Part shown: positions 1-6,538 of the stretch, piece by piece
Layout of the letters: the number at the start of each line of letters is the position of its first letter
Position numbering within the stretch: the stretch's first letter is position 1
Origin: Deltaproteobacteria bacterium
GTDB lineage: Bacteria > Desulfobacterota > DSM-4660 > Desulfatiglandales > HGW-15
DNA: 9,128 nucleotides
Assembly (NCBI GenBank): GCA_016926135.1
Contig: JAFGPH010000640.1
Span: 1-9,128, forward strand
Reading direction: 5' to 3'
The notes under the pieces: model-generated
What the model saw: only the letters and a program-made list of their open reading frames with translations
Database searches by the model: none
Told to the model about the DNA's origin: nothing
Made by a program: the position numbers and the translations under genes

Positions 1-165
1 AGCCTGGGGCTGCTTGTGAAAAATGCAGAATTTGGGTCCCGTCTTATACGCATCGAAGAAATCGTTGCGGCCTGGACGACCACCCCCGGCGCGGCCCTTA
101 ACCATTGCATGCTTCCATTCATGGCTGCAGAATACGTCACCGTATTTATGAAAAGGTGTACTTAG
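1..165 (+). CDS. Possible 3' end of an unidentified upstream ORF (partial)
   Basis: Frame 1 is open from the window edge to a TAG at 163-165, giving 54 codons with no start inside the window. The peptide ends in ...VTVFMKRCT. I do not recognise a family or motif. Third-position G/C preference is weaker than in the secure genes downstream, and a second frame is also open for about 32 codons, so this may be chance. A perfect 6-bp hairpin (131-146) lies inside it. If real, it would be the tail of a preceding gene that ends about 245 bases before the oxidoreductase operon. Only the sequence to the left can settle it. Confidence 0.22.
   Translation, partial: SLGLLVKNAEFGSRLIRIEEIVAAWTTTPGAALNHCMLPFMAAEYVTVFMKRCT
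131..146. repeat. Small perfect hairpin
   Basis: AATACG (131-136), a four-base loop TCAC, and CGTATT (141-146) form a perfect 6-bp stem. It is AT-rich and not followed by a T run, so it is not a convincing terminator. It may be a protein-binding inverted repeat or chance. It overlaps the doubtful partial ORF at the left edge. Confidence 0.3.
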
Positions 166-410
166 GCATAAGGTGACTTGTTGCTGATGTCCATGTCCCA
201 TCGCTGATTTTCCCTTTCCCCCGAAACATGCCCAGAACCTTCCGCTGAAGGACCTTCTTTAGGGGAAGGGGTTTTTCTTGACAGCGTAATGGCGTGCAGG
301 TTAGCCTGGGGTACAGTATTCTAAATACCCTCCATTTGGGGATGAAATAGTCACAGCACCACGCAGTCGACGTTGACATGGAGCCCTGTGGGATGCCCTG
401 AGGATATGAG
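166..410. other. Leader/intergenic region before the oxidoreductase operon
   Basis: No convincing gene is seen on either strand in this stretch; the minus-strand open frame covering 146-424 has no motif or credible context. The region is less GC-rich than the genes. It contains the terminator-like hairpins at 238-277, a TTGACA at 278-283 without a properly spaced -10, and a near-match to a sigma-54 site at 290-305 with the GC doublet one base too far. AGCCTGGGG at 303-311 repeats the first nine bases of the window. The operon promoter probably lies here because all downstream gaps are short, but I cannot place it. Confidence 0.4.
238..277 (+). terminator. Weak terminator-like tandem hairpins
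   Basis: Two short stems follow each other. CCTTC (238-242) pairs with GAAGG (247-251) across a 4-base loop. CCTTC (253-257) pairs with GAAGG (265-269) across a 7-base loop. The second is followed by GG and then TTTTTCTT. The stems are only 5 bp, so termination strength is doubtful. The position fits the end of an upstream transcript. Confidence 0.3.
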
Positions 411-962
411 ATGAAGGAGATCAAGTTTCATGGACGGGGTGGGCAGGGGGTGGTCATGGCCTCCCAGATGCTGGGCCTGGCATACTTCAAGGCCGGGATG
501 TACCCCCAGTGCTATTCCCTCTTCGGCGGGGAGAGGCGAGGGGCTCCGGTGGTGAGTTTCCTGAGGGTGGACGGGGAAAAGATTCTCCTCAAATGCGAAA
601 TCCATCATCCCGATGAACTCCTCTGTTTTGATGGGAACCTGCTGAACCCTGAGGAGATCCGCGACACCATGAGGCCAGGGGGCCGAATCCTCGTCAATGC
701 CGCCGAACTACCGAAGTCTCTTGAGGTCATCGAGGGTTTTGACTTGGCCCACATCGATGCCGTTGCCGTTGCCGAAGGTCTGGGCCTCGGGCATGTGATC
801 AACACCACCGTCCTCGGTGCCTACTGCAGATTGAACTCCCAACTCGACCTTGATCGCGTGATCGAGGCGGTCACCGAGCTGGTCCCGGCGAAGAAGGAGA
901 TCAATGTGGAGGCGATTCACCGGGGATATGAAAGCGTTCGCCTGTTCACCCCTTCGGCATGA
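411..962 (+). CDS. 2-oxoacid:acceptor oxidoreductase, gamma subunit
   Basis: This 183-residue protein is a full-length gamma subunit of the pyruvate/2-oxoacid oxidoreductase family, which helps bind CoA in the heteromultimeric enzyme. The family fingerprint GRGGQGV lies at residues 8-14 and is followed by the expected helix and the segment YSLFGGERRGAPVVSFLRV. Length matches stand-alone gamma subunits. The ATG at 411 is preceded by GAGGA at 400-404, with a six-base spacer. An in-frame TGA at 399-401 rules out a longer protein. It is the first secure gene of the operon, 37 bases before the flavoprotein subunit. The nearest functional comparison is PadE of phenylglyoxylate:NAD+ oxidoreductase or a PorC/VorC-type subunit; this subunit alone does not reveal the substrate. 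Confidence 0.93.
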   Translation: MKEIKFHGRGGQGVVMASQMLGLAYFKAGMYPQCYSLFGGERRGAPVVSFLRVDGEKILLKCEIHHPDELLCFDGNLLNPEEIRDTMRPGGRILVNAAELPKSLEVIEGFDLAHIDAVAVAEGLGLGHVINTTVLGAYCRLNSQLDLDRVIEAVTELVPAKKEINVEAIHRGYESVRLFTPSA

Positions 963-999
963 CGCAAGCCCCCCCCCACCCTGTATCGTAGGGAGTCCT
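963..999. other. Short gap with nine-C homopolymer
   Basis: The gap between the gamma and flavoprotein genes carries an uninterrupted run of nine C (969-977). It is followed by AGGGAG (990-995), the ribosome binding site for the ATG at 1000. The run lies outside the likely coding frames, so slippage would alter spacing rather than reading frame. Confidence 0.6.
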
Positions 1000-2748
1000 A
1001 TGGAACGTCCAGCATGCATTGATCCTGAAAAGATCATCCCTGTTGCCCGGTCCTCTACCCTGGTCTTCAAGACAGGCACGTGGGCAAGCCGGCGTCCCTT
1101 GCACCAGGAGAAGGTCTCTCCGTGCCGAGTGGAGTGCCCGGCGGGAAACAACATCCCCGGCGCCCTGCTGAAGGCTTCGGAGGGGGATTTTGACGGCGCC
1201 CTAGGCGCATTCCTGGAAGAGAGCCCCCTTCCCGGCGTGTGCGGCCGGGTCTGCTATCATCCCTGTGAGGGCGAGTGCAACCGGAGCGAGTGGGACGGTG
1301 CGGTGCAGATTCGCGCACTGGAAAGGGCTGCCTCCGAAATGGGAGAGGTTCTGCCCGAAAGACTTACCGATGCAGGGGCAGGGCATTCCGTGGCCGTGGT
1401 GGGGTCGGGCCCCGCCGGTCTTTCGGCCGCATATCACCTGGCCCGCATGGGCCATCCCGTCGTCCTGGTGGAGGCAGAGACTGAATTGGGCGGGCTCCTG
1501 CGTTGGGGGATCCCCGAGTACCGCCTTCCCGGTCAGATCCTGGAGAGGGATCTGGCGAGGATCCTCTCCCTGGGAATCCAGGTGGTCACCGGCGCCCGTA
1601 TGGACGGGGCGGTACTGCAAGGCCTGACGGAGGCGCATCATGCGGTCTTCATCGCCACGGGAGCGAGCAGGAGCCGGAAACTGGATATCCCCGGGGCCGA
1701 TCTGAGCGGGGTGCGCTCCGGCCTGGACTTCCTGAGGGAAATCCGAAAGGGGCAACCCCGGGACCTTTCATCAGGCAAGGTACTGGTCATCGGCGGGGGC
1801 AATGTGGCCGTTGACGTGGCCATGAGCGCCCGCAGGCTGGGGACCGGGAAGGTGGACCTCGTCGCACTGGAAGGCAGGGAAGGGATGCCGGCCCACGAAA
1901 GTGAGTGCCGGGACGCGGTGGAGGAGGGGATCATCCTCCACAACGGGTGGGGGCCCAGGGCCGTTCTCGGTCGGAACGGGAAGGTCGCCGGGGTCCTTTT
2001 TGCGAGATGCACGTCGGTCTTCGATGCCGAAGGCAGGTTTCACCCCACCTATGACGAGGACACGACCATGACCCTGGAGGCAGACGAGGTGATCCTGGCC
2101 ATCGGCCAGGCACCGGACCTTTCCTTTGCAGGGGATGGCCGCTTCTCCGGGTTGGGCTCTGCGGCAGGGCTTTCAGTGGATACCATGACGCTGGAGACGC
2201 CCATTCGCGGCATCTATGCCGGAGGGGACGCGGTCAGGTACCCGGGTTCCGTGGCGGAGGCGATCGGGGCGGGGAAAAGGGCCGCCCTGGCCATACACCT
2301 CGCTACCCTGGGAATGCCTTTCCATGAATTCCATGGAAAGGTCGCTATGGGCTCAGGACCCTCCTTTTCGATACAGGCCCTTTTCCGGCCTCGCCGCGGC
2401 TGGGATCCCCGAGTCGTGGTGAGATTCCGGGACCTGGAACCGCTCTTCCTCCGGTACCGGCAGAGGACGGAATTGCGCCGTCTCGAAGCCGGGGAGCGCG
2501 GCCGGGGGTTTCAGGAAATCGTCTCAGGTCTCTACCCGGACGAGGCCCTTTCCGAGGCAGGGCGGTGTTTCTACTGCGGCACCTGCACCGGATGTGACCG
2601 CTGTTACCTCTTTTGCCCCGAGGTGTCCATCCTGCCGCCCGGTGAGGAACCGCAAACCTACGAGGCCGACCCGGACTACTGCAAGGGCTGTGGGGTCTGC
2701 GCCGCGGTCTGCCCGAGAGGCGTCATGACCATGAGGGACGGAAGATGA
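1000..2748 (+). CDS. NAD(P)-linked flavoprotein (GltD/NfnB-like) fused to 2[4Fe-4S] ferredoxin, oxidoreductase electron-transfer subunit
   Basis: This 582-residue fusion probably carries electrons from the 2-oxoacid oxidoreductase core to NAD(P)+. Residues 40-95 form the N-terminal iron-sulfur domain of GltD/dihydropyrimidine dehydrogenase type (Cys42, 46, 81, 85, 89, 93). An FAD-binding GSGPAG lies at 135-140 and a second Rossmann motif, GGGNVAVD, at 265-272 for NAD(P)H. The FAD-closing segment GIYAGGD is at 404-410. The C-terminus is a bacterial-type ferredoxin with CTGCDRCYLFCP (529-540) and CKGCGVCAAVCP (561-572), plus extra Cys523 and Cys526. The ferredoxin part replaces the usual separate delta subunit. 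I chose ATG 1000 over an in-frame ATG at 904 because 904 lies inside the gamma gene, encodes no homologous sequence and lacks the AGGGAG site seen before 1000. The TGA overlaps the alpha ATG (ATGA). The closest known arrangement is PadH plus PadF as separate proteins. Confidence 0.9.
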   Translation: MERPACIDPEKIIPVARSSTLVFKTGTWASRRPLHQEKVSPCRVECPAGNNIPGALLKASEGDFDGALGAFLEESPLPGVCGRVCYHPCEGECNRSEWDGAVQIRALERAASEMGEVLPERLTDAGAGHSVAVVGSGPAGLSAAYHLARMGHPVVLVEAETELGGLLRWGIPEYRLPGQILERDLARILSLGIQVVTGARMDGAVLQGLTEAHHAVFIATGASRSRKLDIPGADLSGVRSGLDFLREIRKGQPRDLSSGKVLVIGGGNVAVDVAMSARRLGTGKVDLVALEGREGMPAHESECRDAVEEGIILHNGWGPRAVLGRNGKVAGVLFARCTSVFDAEGRFHPTYDEDTTMTLEADEVILAIGQAPDLSFAGDGRFSGLGSAAGLSVDTMTLETPIRGIYAGGDAVRYPGSVAEAIGAGKRAALAIHLATLGMPFHEFHGKVAMGSGPSFSIQALFRPRRGWDPRVVVRFRDLEPLFLRYRQRTELRRLEAGERGRGFQEIVSGLYPDEALSEAGRCFYCGTCTGCDRCYLFCPEVSILPPGEEPQTYEADPDYCKGCGVCAAVCPRGVMTMRDGR

Positions 2749-3902
2749 AGAAGTTTCTGAGTGGAAATCACGCGGTCGCAGAAGCGGTGAGGCTCTGTCG
2801 GACACAACTCGTGGCCGCCTATCCCATCACGCCCCAGACCCCCATCTACGAAAAGCTGTCGGACTGGGAGGCTGCCGGTGAACTGGGCGGAATCATGATG
2901 CGAACCGAGTCAGAGCACTCGGCCATGGCTGCGTGCCTTTCCGCTTCCCTCGCCGGTGTGAGGACCTTTACCGCAACCTCCAGCCAGGGGCTTGCCCTGA
3001 TGCACGAGATGCTCCATTTCGCCTCGGGGTGCCGCACGGCCGTGGTCATGGCCAATGTGAACCGCACCCTGGCCGTACCCTGGGCCTTCTGGAGCGACCA
3101 GACCGACAGCCTGTCACAGCGGGATACCGGCTGGATACAGATCTACTGCGAGGACAACCAGGAATCCCTGGATTCGGTGATCCAGGCCTTCCGGATCGCA
3201 GAGAAGGTGCTGCTCCCCTGTATGGTGGTGCTGGAGGCCAATTTTATCTCCCATTTCATGGAGCCGGTGGAGGTGCCTCAGCAGGAGTCGGTGGACCGAT
3301 TCCTCCCCCCCGTTCAGATCCCCAAACGCTTCGACGTGGACAACCCCGCCTACATAGCCCCTGTGGTGTCTCAGGTGCAGTTCGAGGGGTACCGACGCCT
3401 GAGCCACGAGGCCATGGCCTATGCCCTGGATGTGATCGGGGAGGTGGACAGGGAGTTCGGAGAGCACTTCGGCAGGAAATACGGGCTGGTCGAGGCCGTC
3501 GGCCTGGAGGATGCGGAGCTGGCACTGGTGACCACCGCAACCATTACCTCCACGGCGCGGATGGCGCTTGCCGGGCTGCGGCGGAAAGGATACAGGGTGG
3601 GTCTCGTGAAGATCCGTGTCTTCAGGCCCTTCCCCACGAGACTCCTGCGAAAGATCCTGGAGCCGGTGGAGAGGATCGCCGTTTTGGAGCGGAACCTTTC
3701 CCTGGGAAGGGAGGGCATCTTCTGTTCCGAGTTGAAGGCCGCCCTGGTGAATACCGGCCGGCCCCACCAGGTCCAGGGGTATCTCGCGGGGATCGGCGGC
3801 ACCGATGTGGACCCCGACCTCATCGAACGGGTTGCGCTGGATGCCCTGGCAAGAAAAGAGGCCCTGGATGGACCCATATGGATGACGGAGGAAAGAACAT
3901 GA
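2745..3902 (+). CDS. 2-oxoacid:acceptor oxidoreductase, alpha subunit
   Basis: This 385-residue protein is the alpha subunit, carrying the TPP-pyrimidine-binding domain and the transketolase C-like domain. YPITPQ is at residues 26-31. The ESEHSAM segment at 55-61 includes the glutamate expected to activate thiamine diphosphate. TATSSQGLALMHE follows at 76-88, then the family block SDQTDSLSQRDTGWIQ. Roughly 250-370 form the C-terminal domain. Length is normal for PorA-type alpha subunits. The segment around NRTLAVPWAFWSDQ differs from the pattern I recall for pyruvate enzymes (NRaLsaPi.iW.D) and reminds me of phenylglyoxylate-type proteins, but that is recollection, not an alignment. The start overlaps the preceding stop by four bases and the stop overlaps the beta start by four, consistent with translational coupling and equal stoichiometry. 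Confidence 0.92.
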   Translation: MKKFLSGNHAVAEAVRLCRTQLVAAYPITPQTPIYEKLSDWEAAGELGGIMMRTESEHSAMAACLSASLAGVRTFTATSSQGLALMHEMLHFASGCRTAVVMANVNRTLAVPWAFWSDQTDSLSQRDTGWIQIYCEDNQESLDSVIQAFRIAEKVLLPCMVVLEANFISHFMEPVEVPQQESVDRFLPPVQIPKRFDVDNPAYIAPVVSQVQFEGYRRLSHEAMAYALDVIGEVDREFGEHFGRKYGLVEAVGLEDAELALVTTATITSTARMALAGLRRKGYRVGLVKIRVFRPFPTRLLRKILEPVERIAVLERNLSLGREGIFCSELKAALVNTGRPHQVQGYLAGIGGTDVDPDLIERVALDALARKEALDGPIWMTEERT

Positions 3903-4780
3903 TCGCGAAGGCTCAGTCCCGTCCGGCCGAGGTGTTGCGCTCGGGCCACGCCGCGTGCCCGGGGTGCGGCCATGCCATCGGCATGCGCATGACGCTCCGG
4001 GCCTTGGGGAATCGGGCCGTGGTGGTCGTGGTGCCCTCGTGCGTGGCCGTGATCTCAGGCCCCTATCCTTATGCGGCACTCGATGTGCCCATGTTTCATT
4101 CCGCCTTCGAGATTGCCGCGCCCACGGCAGCCGGCATCTCCCATGCCTTGAAGATCCAGGGGAAGGACGACATCCCGGTGCTCGCCTTTGCAGGGGACGG
4201 GGGCACCTTCGACATCGGCCTCCAGTCCCTCTCCGGCGCTGCGGACAGGAACGAGGACTTCATCTACGTCTGCATGGACAACGAGGCCTACATGAACACG
4301 GGGATTCAGGTCAGCTCCTCGACCCCCCGCTACGCCTGGACCGGCACCTCGCCGATGGGGAACACGCGGCGCAAGAAACAGATCATGGAAATCATGGCCG
4401 CCCACCGCATCCCCTACGCGGCAACGGCCTGTATCGGCTTTCCCGACGACCTCATGGGAAAGGTGAAAAGGGCCAAGGAAATCCGGGGTACCCGTTTCCT
4501 CCATCTTCTCTCGCCCTGCCCCACGGGGTGGAAGACGGAGGAACATATGTCTCCCATCGTGGCGGCGGCGGCGGTGGAAACAAACATCTTTCCCCTCTAT
4601 GAGATCGTGAACGGCCTGGAATACACCCTCAGTCACGTTTCCAGGGGCCTGCCGGTGGAGGCCTACCTCTCGCTCCAGGGGCGTTTCAAAAACCTTACAC
4701 CGCAACAGGTCAAGGAGATCCAGGCCGAGACCGACCGCAAATGGGCTGATCTGAAGGAGAAGGCTGCCCGAAGTCAATGA
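3899..4780 (+). CDS. 2-oxoacid:acceptor oxidoreductase, beta subunit (TPP and proximal [4Fe-4S])
   Basis: This 293-residue beta subunit holds the thiamine diphosphate phosphate/Mg site and the proximal iron-sulfur cluster. The four expected cluster ligands are all present: Cys20 and Cys23 in ACPGCGH, Cys48 in VPSCVA, and Cys207 in SPCPTGW. The TPP/Mg motif runs from GDGGTFD (99-105) to NEAYMNTGIQ (128-137). The active site therefore looks intact. The C-terminal region after 211 is a normal helical extension. The ATG at 3899 sits in an ATGA overlap with the alpha stop. The frame is open much further upstream (from 2933), but that part overlaps alpha entirely and is compositional shadow. A 108-base gap without an evident terminator separates it from the transporter gene dctP. 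Confidence 0.93.
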   Translation: MIAKAQSRPAEVLRSGHAACPGCGHAIGMRMTLRALGNRAVVVVVPSCVAVISGPYPYAALDVPMFHSAFEIAAPTAAGISHALKIQGKDDIPVLAFAGDGGTFDIGLQSLSGAADRNEDFIYVCMDNEAYMNTGIQVSSSTPRYAWTGTSPMGNTRRKKQIMEIMAAHRIPYAATACIGFPDDLMGKVKRAKEIRGTRFLHLLSPCPTGWKTEEHMSPIVAAAAVETNIFPLYEIVNGLEYTLSHVSRGLPVEAYLSLQGRFKNLTPQQVKEIQAETDRKWADLKEKAARSQ

Positions 4781-4879
4781 AGGGCGCTACGACATTCCTT
4801 GAAAGGGGGTGATGTGAACCGATTGGGAGGAAAGAGGAAGGAGGATTGTTTTCCTGTTCTTGATCTAACATCCCGGAAA

Positions 4880-4884
4880 GGAGG
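4880..4884 (+). promoter_or_regulatory. Ribosome binding site deciding the dctP start
   Basis: GGAGG inside AAAGGAGG lies four bases before ATG 4889 and ten before the alternative ATG 4895. It favours a start at one of these rather than the TTG at 4799, which would put about 30 charged residues ahead of the signal peptide. Confidence 0.6.
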
Positions 4885-4888
4885 AAAT

Positions 4889-5893
4889 ATGAGTATGAAC
4901 CGTCTGTTTGGGCAATTCGTCAGGGCGTGCATGGCGCTCGCTCTGGTCGTATCGGTTGCGGGTTTCTGCCAGGCCGCGCCCAAGAAGGTCACCATCAAGG
5001 CTGTCACGGCATGGCCCAAATCCGTGTGGGAAGTGGGTAACTTCATGAAATTCCTGGATATCGTGAAGGATCGTGTGGCCAAGAAACAGCCCGGCGCGCT
5101 CGAGATCAACTATGCCGGAGGACCCGAGGTCATTCCCAACAAAGAACAGGTGGAAGCCGCCCGAATGGGCGTGGTGGACATGGTATTCACGACCGACGGA
5201 TATTACGTTTCGGCAGTGCCGGAGGTCAACGCCCTGAGCGTATCCATGCTGGACGGCTGGGAAGAACGGGCCAAAGGCGTGAACGCCCTGCTGGACAAGC
5301 TCCACCAGGAAAAGGTCAATTGCGTCTATCTCGGACGACTGGGCCACAACCTGCCTTTCACGATCTACCTCAAAAAGCCTGTCAAGAGCGCAGACCTTTC
5401 AGGGTTGAAAATCCGTTGTTCCCCCACGAACATCCCTTTTCTCAAGAAAATGGGCGCCCAGCCCGTGGTCATTCCTCCCACGGAAGTCTACACCGCCCTG
5501 GAGCGTGGTGTGGTTGACGGCTACATGTGGCCTGCAGGCCTGATCAGGGACTGGGGATGGGAGAAGATCACGAAGTATGTGGTTCAGCCCGGTGTTTATA
5601 ACGGGGCCAACGTGATCGTCATCAACAAGAAGAAGTGGGATGAGATTCCCGGCGATCTCCAGAAACTGCTAATCGAAGCGGAAGACGAGGCGGCGCGTAT
5701 TGCCAAGCAACGCGCCCTGGACCTGGTCAAAAATGAAGTCGAAGCCCTCAAGACGATGGGGATAAAGTACATCGAGCTTCCCCCCGCCGAGGCAAAGAAA
5801 CTGACCGACGCGGCGTATTCGTCATTGTGGGATGTCATCATCGAAAAATCGCCCGTGAACGGACCCAAGTTGAAAGGGATGGTGACCAGGTAG
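4889..5893 (+). CDS. dctP: TRAP transporter periplasmic substrate-binding protein, DctP family
   Basis: This 334-residue periplasmic receptor captures an organic acid and delivers it to the DctQM membrane complex. The N-terminus is a Sec signal peptide: basic start (Arg5, Arg12), hydrophobic core at about 13-26, and probable signal peptidase I cleavage after Ala29 or Ala30 before PKKV. AGFC around Cys27 is not a good lipobox. The diagnostic DctP block is present: KIRCSPTN with the carboxylate-binding arginine expected at Arg176, followed by VYTALERGVVDGYMWP. A later segment, GANVIVINKKKWDEIP, is also typical. The length is normal. The arginine indicates a carboxylate ligand, but no residue pattern lets me name it. 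Its location between an oxidoreductase and a LarA homologue suggests a 2-oxo or 2-hydroxy acid. ATG 4895 is an alternative start two codons later. Confidence 0.92.
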   Translation: MSMNRLFGQFVRACMALALVVSVAGFCQAAPKKVTIKAVTAWPKSVWEVGNFMKFLDIVKDRVAKKQPGALEINYAGGPEVIPNKEQVEAARMGVVDMVFTTDGYYVSAVPEVNALSVSMLDGWEERAKGVNALLDKLHQEKVNCVYLGRLGHNLPFTIYLKKPVKSADLSGLKIRCSPTNIPFLKKMGAQPVVIPPTEVYTALERGVVDGYMWPAGLIRDWGWEKITKYVVQPGVYNGANVIVINKKKWDEIPGDLQKLLIEAEDEAARIAKQRALDLVKNEVEALKTMGIKYIELPPAEAKKLTDAAYSSLWDVIIEKSPVNGPKLKGMVTR

Positions 5894-5949
5894 CGGTCAT
5901 TTATCATTGATCATTTGGCATTGATCATCTGACGCTGATCATTGACCTT
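5894..5949. repeat. Array of four 14-bp tandem units with TGATCA cores
   Basis: Immediately after the dctP stop, TGATCA recurs at 5908, 5922 and 5936, exactly 14 bases apart. A degenerate first unit begins at 5894 and matches the second at 10 of 14 positions. Each core is self-complementary. The outer GGTCA (5895-5899) and TGACC (5943-5947) are also complementary, so a folded RNA is possible. It fills most of the 76-base dctP-dctQ gap and ends just before the dctQ ribosome binding site. Confidence 0.75.
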
Positions 5950-5957
5950 ATCGCCTT

Positions 5958-5967
5958 GGAGGAGGAG
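5958..5967 (+). promoter_or_regulatory. Strong ribosome binding site for the TTG start of dctQ
   Basis: GGAGGAGGAG ends two bases before TTG 5970; its first GGAGG leaves a seven-base spacer. This supports the TTG start over the ATG at 5997, which would remove basic residues in front of the first membrane helix. Confidence 0.65.
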
Positions 5968-5969
5968 AC

Positions 5970-6536
5970 TTGCTGAGCAGGTTCCTGGATAGGATCATGA
6001 CGGGGATGGCCGTGCTGGCAGGTCTCCTCCTCCTCTTCATCACCTTTTCCATCAGCTACAGTATATTCACCCGTGCCCTGGGCTTCCAAAGCCCGGTCTG
6101 GACGGTCCAGTTCAATGAGTATTCGCTTCTTTGGATGACCTTCCTGGGGTCGGCATGGGTTCTCAGCAGGAGAAAGCATGTAGCTGTGGATGTGGTTACG
6201 GCCCGCCTGGGGCCTGCGGGCAAGAGAATCGCGGAAGTGGTCCACAGCCTCCTGGGGATCGGAGTGTGCGTAACCCTGTGCTGGTATAGCACCATCATGA
6301 CGCTGAACCTCTTCCAGCGCGGGGTGACCGACGTCCAGGCCGTGGATGTACCCAAGTCCCTCATCCTGATGGTTATCCCAGCCGGTTTTCTTGTCCTCAC
6401 CGCTCAGTTTGTGCGAAACCTGGCGTCTTCCCTGGGAAGAACCAGGGCCGAGACACGGAGGGCCGGGCCGCTGAAGCCTGGGTCCGGATCGCCCCCGGGA
6501 GCCCCGGGAACCATCCATGAAGGGAGGAACGGCTGA
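5970..6536 (+). CDS. dctQ: TRAP transporter small permease subunit, DctQ family
   Basis: This 188-residue inner-membrane protein has four hydrophobic segments, at about 10-33, 48-65, 84-106 and 126-146, as expected for DctQ. The conserved block is visible: Trp44, then FNEYSLLWMTFLGSAWVLSRRKHVAVD (48-74), matching the family pattern of a glutamate/tryptophan helix followed by R...H..VD. It pairs with DctM to form the Na+-driven translocator. Residues from about 153 to 188 are a Pro/Gly/Arg-rich tail with no recognisable fold, longer than needed for the four-helix core. Translation probably starts at TTG. The gene follows the 14-bp repeat array and ends two bases before the dctM ATG, implying coupled translation of the two membrane subunits. 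Confidence 0.9.
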   Translation: MLSRFLDRIMTGMAVLAGLLLLFITFSISYSIFTRALGFQSPVWTVQFNEYSLLWMTFLGSAWVLSRRKHVAVDVVTARLGPAGKRIAEVVHSLLGIGVCVTLCWYSTIMTLNLFQRGVTDVQAVDVPKSLILMVIPAGFLVLTAQFVRNLASSLGRTRAETRRAGPLKPGSGSPPGAPGTIHEGRNG

Positions 6537-6538
6537 TC

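Noticed and set aside
290..305. Sigma-54 promoter TGGCGTG-N4-TTAGC
   Set aside because: The GG and GC doublets are separated by 11 bases instead of the required 10, so it is only a near-match.
278..322. Sigma-70 promoter built on TTGACA at 278-283
   Set aside because: The 17-base spacing leads to TTAGCC, and the nearest AT-rich hexamer (TATTCT at 317-322) is 33 bases away, too far for a standard promoter.
146..424. 92-codon minus-strand frame in the leader
   Set aside because: No motif, no convincing ribosome binding site, and composition unlike the real genes. It also overlaps the gamma start on the other strand.
904..999. Longer N-terminus for the flavoprotein subunit
   Set aside because: The extra 32 residues overlap the end of the gamma gene and cross the nine-C run. 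The ATG at 1000 has an AGGGAG ribosome binding site and gives a normal family N-terminus.
2933..3898. Upstream in-frame extension of the beta subunit
   Set aside because: It lies wholly within the alpha gene, has a Pro/Gly/Arg-rich shadow composition, and the beta subunit is full length from the ATGA start at 3899.
4799..4888. Longer N-terminus for DctP from a TTG start
   Set aside because: It would place about 30 charged residues before a clear signal peptide, and the strong GGAGG lies just before ATG 4889.
4955..4969. Lipoprotein signal around Cys27 of DctP
   Set aside because: AGFC has Phe directly before the cysteine, which does not fit the lipobox. Cleavage after the following alanines by signal peptidase I fits better.
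5894..5949. CRISPR array
   Set aside because: Units are only 14 bp and directly abutting, with no spacers of normal length, and no cas gene is present.
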